64,000 nucleotides of DNA, taken from Alitta virens. Lineage: Eukaryota > Annelida > Polychaeta > Phyllodocida > Nereididae. Positions 11,417-22,205 of the stretch are shown here, in pieces. The stretch's first letter is position 1; the number at the start of each line of letters is the position of its first letter. The DNA is taken from the NCBI GenBank assembly GCA_932294295.1, contig OW028584.1, positions 9,060,407-9,124,406 on the forward strand, given 5' to 3'. Both the position numbers and the translations under genes were made by a program. Under the pieces are notes generated by a model. That model worked only from the letters and a program-made list of their open reading frames with translations, did not search any database and was not told where the DNA came from.

Positions 11417-12081
11417 ACATACTGAGCACCATTTTGCACATTCCTATGTGCTCTAGTTTATAAACGTATATTGTTATCCAGAAGGTTGCAAAGCAAGCCT
11501 TCAGGATATTGTCAGAGGATGAGATGTGAGAGAGTAGAAGATTCGGAAAAATTTTCAAATGAATAGCCTCAGTGGATATCAAGCTGAACAGTGTCACATA
11601 GGGCTCAGTATACTTAAAATGTATAGATTAAAAATATCTGGCTCGTTTTTTGAGAAAGATATGATATGCTAATAAATGCATAAAATGAGTGTGTACGGGG
11701 CTCAGACCATTCGTCATTTACCCTACCGGCAATTGCTCGCTCGCCAGCCTTGCTCCTGCAGCTGTTTACATTTCGCGACAACTTCCCGTTGACTTTTGGG
11801 CGATTGTTTTGAAGTTTTCAAGGCTTTTTCATGCCAGCAAAGTGATTCTGAATAGTGTTATTGACTTATTTTTGTACGTTAGAGGAACTAATGCAAAATT
11901 AGAGCTATTTTCGCGGTATTTCGCCGTTTTTGTGGCTCTTGGCCTAGTATGCAACCCACCTCAGTGCCCCTGGTGGCAAATTTAAGAACTAGGCATTATA
12001 GTTGGACTTAGTGACAAATTCATTATCTACCCAGAAGTAAGTTGAGTCTGTTGGAGCAGATGGTTGGGGGAAATACTAGAC

Positions 12082-12180
12082 GACTCACCGCTCGGTCGGC
12101 TCACCGCCCCTACGTCTTAGTTGACTCACCGCCCCTTCAAAATAACTCATCGCCCCTCTGTAGCAAACTCACTGCCCCTT
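12082..12180. repeat. Degenerate repeats of ACTCACCGCCCCT
   Basis: Five spaced versions of GACTCACCGCCCC or ACTCATCGCCCC occur within 100 bases. Confidence 0.8.
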
Positions 12181-12821
12181 TAGTTCTTACAACCATAGAG
12201 ATATATCTCTATGCTTACAACATTACTCATTTAGACACTTATGTGTATTCTCTTCTTAATCCAAACATGCCGTGGGTGTCATTCCTTATCAACTTTTAAT
12301 AGTAATTAGTTGCTCTATTTTTAGTACCCCATAACAAAGTGTTCACTACAAAAGGAAAACATCACAAAGAAGTATCTTGTAATCAAACAAAAAAATTACA
12401 AAGAAAAATTACAAAGGACATGAGTTTTTTGTGAGGAGCGGTGAGTTATTTTATTTTTTACAAAAGGACTGCCACTTGTTGGGTTTTTGAGTTGACTCAG
12501 ATGGTCCCTTCCTTTCACCGTTGTGTCTACCCTTCATGTGCATTTATAGTTGCTAATTCAGCGCAAGGATCAGGTTGCATGTCATCAGTGTGCCTTGTTT
12601 TTGGTCAGTGGTTGTCATAAGGTCATGGTGTCGGAAGTCCAGGACCTCGCAATAGGGGTGGTAACACTGGGTGAAGACCTCCAACCCAAATCTGGGTTGT
12701 CAATGATCTTTTTTACTTTAAGAGACTAATACATATTATTAGGTAACATATTACTGGCAACATTGCCTGTAAGTGTATTTAGAAAAATTTACTTTTGATT
12801 GAGCATTATTATTATTAGAGC

Positions 12822-12965
12822 AGGGGCCTAGCTCAGTGGCAGCATGCTGTGCTGGGCTGCAAACCACTGGAACTTTATTCCATCATTTGCCTCATCATTC
12901 GCCTCATTGCTTTGGCACCTGCTTATCCTGATCAGCCCTATTTAGTGCAAAAATACCGGAATGTA
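12822..12965 (+). repeat. Possible tRNA-derived SINE, degraded
   Basis: TAGCTCAGTGG at 12829-12839 matches the tRNA box A consensus. The expected box B is decayed (GGAACTTTATTCC). The following CACCTGCTTATCCTGATCAGCCCT resembles a block at about 3361, suggesting a shared tail. Confidence 0.4.
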
Positions 12966-13219
12966 CAGTGCATCTGAAGTTACTATGCAAATATGATTAT
13001 CTTAGTGGATTGTCCAAATCATTCAATAATCAGACATATCAAACACCAGCAAATTGTCGGATGTTATGCAAGGTATTTTTTAGGGCCCAAATAACCAAAA
13101 TTGTGAAACCATTTGCAATATTAATAACCATCTAGAGACTGAATCGGAAACATTATTTAGAGTCATTGTGCCATCTAGAAACAAAATAAATCACTGACAA
13201 ATGTTTATTTTTTCAATAC

Positions 13220-13342
13220 TGTTAGCAACACTCATTTCGCGCGCTAGTTTTTCACGCCGTTGTATTGACCTAGTTGCATACATTAAAAATAAAGAGCTGC
13301 AAGGCAAGTTCCCGGATGTCAGGCAAAATGTCAAGTCGTGCG
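13220..13342 (+). repeat. Element A 5' LTR, left fragment
   Basis: Matches the first 123 bases of the 3' LTR at 22206, with three substitutions. It stops abruptly at GTCGTGCG, where element B begins. The missing right end is at 16254-16275. Confidence 0.93.
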
Positions 13343-13502
13343 TGTTATGTCTTCATATTTGTTAGTCTTTTTGATGCTTCCAGATTAAAGATATGCAATA
13401 ACATAATGATTCGTTCCAGACTCCATCTTTATTGGTTTCCTCTATCTACACCAGAGGGCGAACAATCAAATAAGACAAGTACGCCACCTAGCGTATATTA
13501 CA
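13343..13502 (-). repeat. Element B 3' LTR and polypurine tract
   Basis: On the minus strand the LTR begins TGTAATATACGC at 13502 and ends CATAACA at 13343, 160 bases. It is preceded by the purine tract GGAAAAGAAGG (13503-13513) and contains an AATAAA signal in ACCAATAAAGATGG. TG...CA ends and the adjacent purine tract support the borders. Only one LTR copy survives, so the borders are inferred. Confidence 0.75.
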
Positions 13503-13843
13503 CCTTCTTTTCCAAAATAAATGTTAATAGTTGTCAACATTTACACTCATCTAAAACATTAAATAATAACTAAATGTCAGATTTCTAAAATGTCACAAAT
13601 ATTAAATGTTTTGAAATATGTGCTTCTGACTTGAAAGTTCAAGTCATACAAATTTTACATACAGAATAATCTGAGAACATAGAACATCGCTCTAACAATT
13701 ATGGAAGTTCTTAATCAACTTCACAGAAAGAATCTAAGAAATTAAATTTTACATACTGACATGGAAGTTCTTAATCAACTTCACAATTCTATTACTTTAA
13801 CATTTTACATTAACTCTAAACAGAACAATTACTAATAATGTCT

Positions 13844-14635
13844 TTACATGACATAATCCTTGTACCTGTTTGGTACTCTAACTGGTCTACCAATTCTTGT
13901 GATTGTTGTTTCTGCTCTAGCAATTTCTGCTTCATTCACTGGTCTATTCTCTGCTCTATTTTCTGTACTTTTCTCTACTCTCTTTTGAACCGGTCTGTGT
14001 TGTGTTTCATCTTCAGGGTACTGCTGTCTGTAAATATCAGTTTCCCTGGTGCCTAATAAAGATCTGCGATTTCTCCTGGTAACTTTGCCACTCTCTAATT
14101 GTACATGGTACGATCTTGGATTGTCTGCAGGGCCAATCAGCAATGCTGGCTCCCAACTACCTGATTCCCCATATCTGCTATCATTGTTTCTAATCCTAAC
14201 TGTTTGTTGTGGTTGCAACTGAGGCAACTCTCTACTGTGCCCATCATAGTAAGACTTTGCTCTGACAAGCCTATCATTTGCTAATCTGCATTGGACTTTC
14301 TGTTGTCCTGGCGAATCAAATAAATCGGACCTTGTCGGTAACACTGTTCTAGTGCGTCTCCCAAACAATCGCTGTGCTGGAGAACCACATTCTTCTCTCT
14401 GAGTGTTTCTCAAGTTTAACAATGCTACGTATGGATCAGACCTTGTCTCTGAACATTTAATCAGCATGTTCTTTGCAATGCCTACAGCCTTTTCAACCAT
14501 GCCATTCGACTGAAAATGTTTTGGAGATATATAGGAGATTTCGAACCCATAAGATCTACCAAATTCCTTTGAATTCAAATCCACCAAACGGCGGGCCATT
14601 ATCACTAACAACGCACAACGGAATGCCATGAGCAC
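13844..14635 (-). pseudogene. Element B integrase, C-terminal part
   Basis: Carries the end of the integrase core with HFQSNGMVEKAVGIAKNML, which includes the catalytic Glu, and a C-terminal region with PADNPRSYHVQL. The first two catalytic Asp are in the overlapping upstream ORF, so a frameshift near 14560-14610 separates them. A Thr/Arg-rich tail follows. In the family this enzyme inserts the cDNA into chromosomes. Confidence 0.85.
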
Positions 14636-15341
14636 TGAACCATTTTTTAAGTTGTCTAATCACTGCAGATCCATTAGTGCTTTGCAACTTTTCCATCTCA
14701 AAGTAATCTGAAAAGTAGTCAACACAGATCAACCATTTAGATCCTAAGCAATCAAAGAGATCTACTCCAACCTGAGCCCATGCTCTGTTAGGCACGTCTC
14801 TCGGCATTAACGGTTCTTTCTGCTGATTATTGCGATGACTCTGACAACTCGAACATTTGGCAATCATGTCCTCAATTTGCTTGCTAAGACCTGGCCAATA
14901 CAATAAGTCTCTCGCCAGTTGCTTTGTTCTGACAATACCTTGATGTGCATTGTGCAATTTTCTCAAGGCTTCTGACCTCATACATTCGGGAACTATGACA
15001 CGCTGGCCTCTAAACACTATTCCATCAAGTACACTCAACTCATCCTGGAAATTGAAGTATGGTTTGACACAATCAGCTACTAGATTTCTAGAATCAGGCC
15101 ATCCATTTTTGATAACTGAGATAAGGGACTGTAACGTTTCATCTTTGCTAGTGTTTTCTCTAATTTCAACTAATCTCGAGTCACACAAGTGATGTAAGTT
15201 AGACATTTTACTGACGTCTACTGAACAAATTTCTGCTGTTCGCTCTTTCAGGAAGTTTATGCTTAGCGCATCTGCTACCGGAATGTCTTTGCCACGCTTA
15301 GCAATCAACTTGAAATCATAACCCTGAAGGCGCATTCTCAT
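14556..15341 (-). pseudogene. Element B RNase H end and integrase N-terminal part
   Basis: Begins in the RNase H/connection region (KRGKDIPVADALS), then has an integrase zinc-binding module (HNAHQGIVRTKQL to CSSCQ, an HHCC pattern) and core motifs GVDLFDCLG and VVSDNGPPFGG with two catalytic Asp. It overlaps the RT ORF by four bases at an A-run near 15338 and the next ORF near 14600; both look like indel frameshifts. Confidence 0.85.
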
Positions 15342-16276
15342 TTTTTTTGTAACCGAATCGGTATTTGATGCAACGGTTTCGCAAAAATTCTAATCAATGG
15401 CAAATGATCTGTCTCAATTGTCACGTCTGTTCTGCCATAGACGTAGGTATGAAACTTGTGTACTGCAAAAACAATAGCCAACAGCTCCTTTTCAATTTGT
15501 GCATAGGCAAATTCGGAATCTGTGAGGGCTTTAGATGCATACGCTACAGGAGCATTGTTTTGCATTAAGACAGCACCCAAACCTGCTTGACTAGCATCAC
15601 ACGAGATGACTACCGGATCCTTTAAACTGTAGAACCTGAGGACCGGAGCGGAAGTTAGGACTGCTTTGATTTTATTGAGGGCTTCTCTGTGCACATCATC
15701 AAAATGCCATTCGAAGTTTGGCTCATTAGACTCTTTGATTAGAGCTCTAAGTGGTTCGGTGAGGCATGACAAGTTTCGCAGGTATTTACAAATGTAAGTA
15801 ACCATGCCTAAAATAGTGTGGACATTTGCGATTGATTGCGGTTCTGGCATGTCCAAAATTGCTCGAACTCTCTCTGGATCCAATGCCAGGCTATTGTTTG
15901 TAAATTTGTGCCCACTATATACCACTGACTCGGCACAGAGTTGTGTTTTGCTAGGCGAAAATGTTACATAGTTAGCACGTGCAACTTTCAAAGTTTCTCT
16001 CAATATCTGGTTGTGCCTCTCTAACGAGTCACTGGCAATGAGAAAGTCATCCATGATAATGTGAAGGCCCTCTACCTTACCGAATATGTCCCCAAATATT
16101 CTTTGGAAAAGCTCTGGAGCTGATTTGATGCCCATGGGCAAGCGCTTATATCTATACCGACCGTATGGCGTGTTAAAGGCAGTGTAATTACGCGATTGTG
16201 CGTCTAAGACAAGCTGAAAGTACCCAGAATTAGCATCAAGAACTGTGAAGTACTTGTATGTTCGTTTACGTAACAT
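15338..16276 (-). pseudogene. Element B reverse transcriptase and RNase H, N-terminally truncated
   Basis: The reading starts in RT at FTVLDANSGYFQ, so finger motifs are absent. The catalytic box reads IIMDDFLIAS, followed by LGMVTYICKYL (thumb/connection), SCDASQAGLGAVL (RNase H first Asp) and AQIEKELLAIVFA. The first eight codons derive from antisense LTR of element A, a fusion reading with no meaning for the family. It ends in an A-rich run where the frame is lost. Confidence 0.88.
16254..16275 (+). repeat. Element A 5' LTR, right fragment
   Basis: TTGTATGTTCGTTTACGTAACA is identical to the last 22 bases of the 3' LTR at 22333-22354 and directly precedes the primer binding site. It completes the LTR interrupted at 13342. 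Confidence 0.92.
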
Positions 16277-16279
16277 AAT

Positions 16280-16297
16280 TGGGGGCTCGTCCGGGAT
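16280..16297 (+). promoter_or_regulatory. Element A primer binding site (tRNA-Pro type)
   Basis: TGGGGGCTCGTCCGGGAT lies four bases after the LTR end. It is complementary to the 3' end of tRNA-Pro and is the same 18-mer known from tRNA-Pro-primed gammaretroviruses. Confidence 0.9.
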
Positions 16298-17452
16298 GGA
16301 CTATTCAGCGAGTGTTATGGACGATCCTGGAGGATTCTAGAGACGTTTCCACAATGCTTTGCTGTCCAGTCCCATTTCTGTCCGGCGATTTTCTGGACGA
16401 AACGGAGCACGAAGAAGGTGCTGTTTTATCGCTCATCGCACCACGTGGAACGCCCAGGCTGTCTGGAGCTCGGAATTTGTGGTATTTCAACAAATTGTGA
16501 CTAAATATTGTGGATAACTAAATCCTCAAGTTTTCTACATTAACTACACGGATTCTTGAAGCAATGGAAGCGCTGATTTGACTGTTGTCGCACGCTTGTC
16601 AATCATCTGTCAACGATTGATTCAACAAGTCAACGATCTTGTACGATGCAAGTTCATCCTAAATAACGAACGAACTGTTGTCGTGACTTTATCTCGTGAA
16701 TAACTCACTCAATCAACACGATTTCTACAACGCCAACACAGATTTGTTTGACAAACTTTCACCAAATTTATGAAATGTTTCTGTCATTTATGACCATGTG
16801 TCAGTTGAGTGATTGTCATGTTTTCATGAATGTTGCATGCCAATGAATGTCTACTATGTGTTTTCAATGATGCCACATTTGTTAGCAAATTTTGCTTAAT
16901 TGTCAGACATACTTCTATTAATGCAACATGTTTGTATTGTGCAACTGTCAAACTCTGGTATTGGTTTATAGACAATATTGTTGTCAGGTACTACCGTACT
17001 ATATTGATGTCTAATTTGTGAACATACTCCTATGCCCAGTGCTTAATTGCATTAGGATATTTTCAGTAACCCTTTTCCTTAGTACCAGGACTTTGCCCTT
17101 CTAATTGATCGGTTACTCCTGTTAGCACTGTTTACATAACTAAAGTGATCATTGCCATTGCTTTATTAGGGTGAATTTCCAGTATTTTTTAGTATCTGTC
17201 AGACATTATTACGATAACAGTAACTCTGCTTAGATACCTTTGTAAACGTGCTTATTTGCATTTAAAATATTCAAGGTTCAAAATGTCCATTGAGTATTCT
17301 GGCATACTACAACATAGTGGTATTATATTGTTGATACAGTACTTATATGTGCTTTAGTCTTCTTTGATGTGTCAAGTGAGATCTTTTTACCCTACAAATT
17401 CTATTATTATTATTCTCCTTCAATCTCAAGTGCAAACTTTGCCCTTTTCACA
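16298..17452 (+). other. Element A leader, non-coding
   Basis: An AT- and TTG-rich leader between primer binding site and gag. Small ORFs in both strands have no motif. I see no other structure in it. Confidence 0.7.
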
Positions 17453-18700
17453 ATGCCTTTTTCCGTAGAGGAATTTGTCCCACGGTTGGAGCAATCGAGG
17501 TCACACAAAATTTTGAAACCTCTCAAGAAGGAAGACTTAATTGCCCTTTGTACCCATTTTGGCTTAGACACCAGCAGTCTTAGGAAAGATGAGGTCTTAG
17601 AGCTTCTGACTCATCACCTTGTCCAACAAAGCACTATTGAAATGCCAACCCGTGCGGGCACAGAAGGTAGGGCACCTGGTGGTGCAGTGCCAACCCAGTC
17701 CTCCGAAGAAGATGCTGAGGGGGATAATGGGGGTGTGTCAAATGATTCAACTAATGTGGGTCAACCAGGCACTTCAGGTGATACCACTACTTCATCTTCT
17801 GAGTTAGAGAAACTCAAGCTTCAGTGCGAACTCCAAAAGATGAAATTAAGGGAAAAGGAACTTGAGCTTCAGATTAAGTCTATGGGGCCAAGTGAGTTTG
17901 GAGCTACTGTGAGGCCACAGCCTTCCTTTGATGCCACTCGGTGCATCCGGCTTGTCCCTCCCTTCAATGAGAGGGAAGTAGACAAATACTTTCTTCATTT
18001 TGAGAAAGTGGCTACAAGCCTCAACTGGCCAAAAGCATATTGGCCAATCTTGTTACAAAGTGTTCTCGTTAATAAGGCCCAGGAAGCCTACAACACTCTG
18101 ACAATTGAACAAAGTTCGGACTGAAGTTGTTAAGTCCACAGTTCTGAAGACTGCAATTTAGGAAATTTTAGAAAATTTAGGAGTATCAAGCCCAACCATA
18201 ATCAGACTTATTTAGAATTCTCAAGGGAGAAAGAATCTCTCTTTAACCGGTGGTTGACTTCTGTTCATTGTGAGTCAGATTATGAGAAACTTAGACAAGC
18301 AATTCTCTTAGAAGAGTTTAAGCGTTGTATGAGTAATGACATTCAAACTTATTTAGAAGAGAACAACGTGCAAACACTCTATGATGCTGCAAGCTTGGCG
18401 GACAATTACGCGCAGACTCATAAGCCCAAGAATTCCTTTCAGAGTTCTGTTAGGTCAAACACTTCTTCTAACAACTCTACCTCTTCAGGCAATAGTTCTT
18501 CCAATCAGACTAAAACCAACAACCACAACAATTCAGGAAAATCCCCTGATTCTAAGATTGGAAAACCTCCTGATGTTACTTGTGCTTACTGTAAAAAGAA
18601 AGGCCATCTTATTTCTGAATGCAGAACTTTAAAACGTAAGAATGACAAATCGGCAAACCCAGTGGCTAGTATTTCTAACACCTCATTTTCTCCAGTGGGT
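17453..18700 (+). pseudogene. Element A gag with CCHC zinc knuckle, disrupted
   Basis: The start MPFSVEEFVPRLEQ is chosen because an acidic, SAP-like N-terminal segment follows (LKKEDLIALCTHFGLD). Next come a Ser/Thr/Glu linker, a coiled coil (LEKLKLQCELQKMKLREKE) and the gag core (VDKYFLHFEKVA). The frame stops at 18124. About 130 bases with several stops follow, then the frame reopens (SDYEKLRQAILLEEFKR) and reaches a zinc knuckle CAYCKKKGHLISEC at 18581-18622. It would form the particle that packages the element RNA. Confidence 0.85.
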
Positions 18701-18739
18701 TCTTACAAGTCTTTCTGTTTTAATGGTATTATCTCTGCT

Positions 18740-19000
18740 GGTGAAGAGCAAAAGGCAATCACAATTTTGCGTGATACCGCCGCCGATAGGTCATTGCTAC
18801 GCCAAGGTGTAATCGATTTGCCTCAAATTAGTAGTGTTGGTCAGTGTTCGATTCTGGGTGTGGAATGTCGGCCCATATCAGTCCCTTTACACAAGGTGCA
18901 GTTGAGTCCTTCCGGGGGGAGTTCGTCGTCGGTCTTCGCCCATCGTTGCCTTTCAAGGATGTTGATTTGTTATTAGGGAATGACATTGCTGGAGACACTG
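18740..19000 (+). pseudogene. Element A aspartic protease, frameshifted
   Basis: The active-site strand reads ILRDTAADRSLLRQG (DTA at the catalytic loop, a variant of DTG/DSG). The C-terminal half DVDLLLGNDIAGD lies in the overlapping next frame. A small indel between about 18890 and 18930 separates them. In the family it cleaves the gag-pol polyprotein. Confidence 0.75.
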
Positions 19001-21423
19001 TCCGCTCCACAGTAAATGTTTCTGATGCAGTCTGTGTCGTCACGAGGTCTCAGACCAAAGCCACTGCTGAGGATGATGCAGAGGAGTATATCTTCCCTTT
19101 CCATGATGTTAGCGATACTAGTGTGGGGAAGCTTGATGTTCTTGCTAATAAGCACACTTTGGCCATCGAACAACAGGCTGATCCTGACTTGGCATCTCTG
19201 TATGAATCTGCACTGTCAGAAGACGAGGCGCAAGACGAGGCTCGCGCCTACTTTCGCAAAGGAGAAATTCTAATGTGGAAGTACCGTCCGCCGTCGGTGC
19301 CAGCCAACCAGGAATGGTCGGTGCTCTATCAGGTAGTTGTTCCTCAACGATATCGGCAAGAGATCCTTAAACTTGGCCATGATGTGTCCACAGGTGGTCA
19401 CCTTGGGGTGAACAAAACGTTTGATAAAATCACTCGTCATTTTTACTGGCCAGGGATACGTAAGACCATTTCTGACTATGTGAGAACTTGCCACACTTGC
19501 CAGATCACAGGCAAACCTAATCAAACTATCCCTGTTGCCCCACTTAGGCCAATTCCCGCGTTTGGGGAACCCTTCAGTAGAGTCTTAATTGACTGTATCG
19601 GCCCACTGCCTAAAACCAAAACCGGCAATGAATATCTCCTTACTATTATGTGCACAGCAACTCGTTTCCCAGAGGCTATACCTCTCAGGAATATTAGTAC
19701 CAAGAATGTACTCCGTGCACTGCTGAAGTTTTTCACAACTTTTGGTTTACCTAAGGAGGTACAGAGTGACCAGGGGTCTAATTTCATTTCTCAGGTTTTT
19801 CAGCAGGTCTTGTATGAGTTGAATATCACCCAAATCAGGTCTAGTGCATATCACCCTCAGTCACAAGGGGCGCTTGAACGATTTCACCAGACGTTAAAGA
19901 CCATGATGCGATGCTACTGTATTGACAATGGGAAAAGTTGGGATGAGGGCATTCCTCTACTTTTGTTTGCTACTAGGGAAGCGATCCAAGATTCGCTAGG
20001 TTTTAGTCCCTTTGAGTTGGTTTTTGGCCATTCAGTGCGAGGTCCCTTGAAACTTCTCAAGGAGTCATGGCTCAGTGAACAACCTCCACAGAATCTCCTA
20101 GAGTATGTGATAGCCTTCCGAGAGAGACTTCACTCCTCAAGGGAATTAGCTCGCAAACATCTCACTAAGGCTCAGGAGGCCATGAAGTCCCAGTTTGACA
20201 AAAAGGCTAAACACAGGTCTTATTCTCCCGGGGATACTGTACTAGTATTGTTACCCATACAGGGTCAACCTCTTTCAGCCAAGTATCATGGCCCGTACGT
20301 CATTGAATCTAAAGTGAGTGACACTGACTATACTGTTTTGACCCCAGATCGCCGAAAGGCCAGGCAGCTTTGCCACATCAACCTTCTTAAACCTTATTTC
20401 CACAGGGATCAAGGTTCTGACCAAACAGCCACAGTGGCCGCCAATTCTACCACTGACACTGCTGAAACCAACCTTTCGGTACCTGTAGACTCAGGGCAGT
20501 GTGATCAGTCGGTCCAACTTTGTGTGCCTAAGCTTGAGAATCATAAAGCTGTTCAGGGTTTGCCTAAGCAGCTTGAGCACTTGGATGATACCCAAAGGCA
20601 GGACATATTATCACTTGTCGCAGAGTACCCCTCCATATTTTCTGATACACCTGGTAGAACCAATATTCTTGCACATGACATGGATGTGGGGAATGCCAAG
20701 CCTATAAAACAGGGTCCTTATAGGGTTAATCCATTGAAACTGGAATCAATGCGAGCAGAAATTACATACATGCTCAATAACGATATAATTGAACCAAGCT
20801 CTAGCCCGTGGAGTTCGCCTTCGATCTTGGTTCCTAAGGAGGGGGGTGGGGTGCGTTTCTGTTCAGACTTTAGAAAAGTCAATTCCTGCCTCCTGTCTGA
20901 TTGCTACCCAACTCCAAGAATTGATGATTGCATCGAGGATGTTGGCAGTGCTTTTTATGTCTCTAAGTGTGATCTCAACAAGGGCTATTGGCAAATACCT
21001 CTTACCACCAAAGCTAAAGTAGTGTCAGCCTTCGTGACACCAGTTGGGCTGTTCCAGTATAAGGTGATGCCTTTCGGCACCAAAAATGCCAGCGCCACAT
21101 TCCAGCGTCTTATGAACCAGATCACCAAGGATCTGGAGGGTTCTAAGGTTTATATTGATGATGTGGTTATTTTCGCAGACGATTGGGGAACTCATATTGC
21201 AAGACTGCGAGAGTTTTTCCGTCGGTTATCTGAAGCACAGCTCACCTTGAATTTGAAGAAGTGTGAGATTGCGAGAGCAACTATCACCTATTTGGGCCAT
21301 GTAGTAGGTCAAGGTAATGTCAGCCCGAGGGATGTTAAGGTGCAAGCCATTCTACAATACAAGGTTCCCGAGAACTTGGCATGGTTTCTTTTTACAGGAA
21401 GTTTTGTCCAAATCTTTCAGTAG
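18844..21423 (+). CDS. Element A pol: integrase followed by reverse transcriptase
   Basis: An 859-codon open frame, the longest in the window. In order: end of protease (LLLGNDIAGD); integrase HHCC finger (GHLGVNKTF to CHTCQ, about residues 178-220); DDE core with Asp249 (LIDCIGPLP), Asp308 (VQSDQGSNF) and Glu344 (QGALERFHQTL), a DD35E spacing; GPY/F module (YHGPYVIESKV); a variable linker; then reverse transcriptase (PIKQGPYRVNP, PWSSPSILVPKE, KCDLNKGYWQIPL, VMPFGTKNASATFQR, YIDD at 769-772, TYLGHVVGQG). Integrase upstream of RT is unusual for Ty3/gypsy and matches the Gmr1 group. The frame is lost near 21380 by a small deletion. Confidence 0.93.
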   Translation: MFDSGCGMSAHISPFTQGAVESFRGEFVVGLRPSLPFKDVDLLLGNDIAGDTVRSTVNVSDAVCVVTRSQTKATAEDDAEEYIFPFHDVSDTSVGKLDVLANKHTLAIEQQADPDLASLYESALSEDEAQDEARAYFRKGEILMWKYRPPSVPANQEWSVLYQVVVPQRYRQEILKLGHDVSTGGHLGVNKTFDKITRHFYWPGIRKTISDYVRTCHTCQITGKPNQTIPVAPLRPIPAFGEPFSRVLIDCIGPLPKTKTGNEYLLTIMCTATRFPEAIPLRNISTKNVLRALLKFFTTFGLPKEVQSDQGSNFISQVFQQVLYELNITQIRSSAYHPQSQGALERFHQTLKTMMRCYCIDNGKSWDEGIPLLLFATREAIQDSLGFSPFELVFGHSVRGPLKLLKESWLSEQPPQNLLEYVIAFRERLHSSRELARKHLTKAQEAMKSQFDKKAKHRSYSPGDTVLVLLPIQGQPLSAKYHGPYVIESKVSDTDYTVLTPDRRKARQLCHINLLKPYFHRDQGSDQTATVAANSTTDTAETNLSVPVDSGQCDQSVQLCVPKLENHKAVQGLPKQLEHLDDTQRQDILSLVAEYPSIFSDTPGRTNILAHDMDVGNAKPIKQGPYRVNPLKLESMRAEITYMLNNDIIEPSSSPWSSPSILVPKEGGGVRFCSDFRKVNSCLLSDCYPTPRIDDCIEDVGSAFYVSKCDLNKGYWQIPLTTKAKVVSAFVTPVGLFQYKVMPFGTKNASATFQRLMNQITKDLEGSKVYIDDVVIFADDWGTHIARLREFFRRLSEAQLTLNLKKCEIARATITYLGHVVGQGNVSPRDVKVQAILQYKVPENLAWFLFTGSFVQIFQ

Positions 21424-21937
21424 TCGTGTATCCTCTTACAGAACTGCTCAAGAAGAATGTACCATTCATGTGGTCTGAGACTTGCCAGCAAGCATTCAAT
21501 CAGATCAAAGAACTTCTCAGTAGGGGTCCAATACTGCTAACGCCTGATTTTAGCAAACAATTCCACCTGGCGGTCGACGCAAGTGGAGTAGGATCTGGGG
21601 CTTCTCTCATGCAGAAGGGTGGGGATGGTCAACTACATCCTGTGGCTTATTTCTCTAAGAAATTTACTCCAGCCCAGCAAAATTACTCCACAATCGAAAA
21701 GGAACTCCTGGGTTTGGTATTAGCTCTTCAGCATTTTGAGGTATATTTGGGGTCACAGCTGAGCCTACTATGGTCTATACTGACCACAATCCCCTTGTGT
21801 TTCTCGACAAGATGAGAAATAAGAACCAGCGGATACTACGCTGGGCCCTGTTTGTCCAATCTTTTGATTTAAAAGTTCAACACATTAAGGGAGTGGACAA
21901 CATTGTCCTGATGCTCTCTCGAGAGCCTTTTAGATAA
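21381..21937 (+). pseudogene. Element A RNase H, frameshifted
   Basis: Continues RT with MVSFYRKFCPNLS and the RNase H strand LAVDASGVGSGASL, then YSTIEKELLGLVLAL. A further indel near 21760 moves the frame; the next frame reads VYTDHNPLVFLDKM and ends VDNIVLMLSREPFR at the stop codon at 21937. Nothing coding follows before the polypurine tract, so pol ends with RNase H. Confidence 0.87.
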
Positions 21938-22194
21938 GCTTGTAAGTTTGGGATAACCGGTTCTGACCTCTTAAGGACAAACTGGTTAATCCTGCGTTTG
22001 TGTAGTGTGTAGTTTTAAATTGTTTTCTGCCAACTAGTCTGTTCACTAGTCTTATTAAGTCTTATTAGGTCTTGAGGTACATTTTGATCCTTATTTGATC
22101 TATAGTTTTATTAACTAGTCTGATGTACTTTGTACTTAATACTCATTATTAGATGCCGATTACAGCATCCTAGTAAAGGTACAGAACCTCTCTT

Positions 22195-22205
22195 AAGTAG
22201 GGGGG
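22195..22205 (+). promoter_or_regulatory. Element A polypurine tract
   Basis: AAGTAGGGGGG directly abuts the 3' LTR start TG. It is the expected plus-strand priming site. Confidence 0.85.

Larger units (their letters stand above)
8884..13214. other. Non-coding interval with dispersed and word-like repeats
   Basis: No recognised protein. A 223-codon ORF at 9108-9779 has no family motif and is probably chance. The interval contains a promoter-like CpG-rich patch, a 46-bp repeat pair, G+C-rich word repeats (ACGAATCG, GACTCACCGCCCC) and a tRNA-like box A. The rest is AT-rich and I see nothing in it. Confidence 0.6.
13343..16253 (-). mobile_element. Element B: 5'-truncated gypsy element inserted in the LTR of element A
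   Basis: Minus-strand Ty3/gypsy fragment of conventional order: RT (from its core), RNase H, integrase, polypurine tract and 3' LTR. The gag, protease, RT N-terminus and 5' LTR are missing. At its right edge the RT reading KYFTVLDANSGYFQL joins directly to LTR sequence of element A, so the truncation and the loss of about four bases of the host LTR are one junction. At least two frameshifts interrupt pol. Confidence 0.9.

Noticed and set aside
16279..16500. 73-codon ORF after the element A LTR
   Set aside because: It spans the primer binding site and leader and has no protein family.
18844..21423. Copia element on the basis of integrase-RT order
   Set aside because: The RT, RNase H and GPY/F motifs are gypsy-like, matching the Gmr1 arrangement instead.
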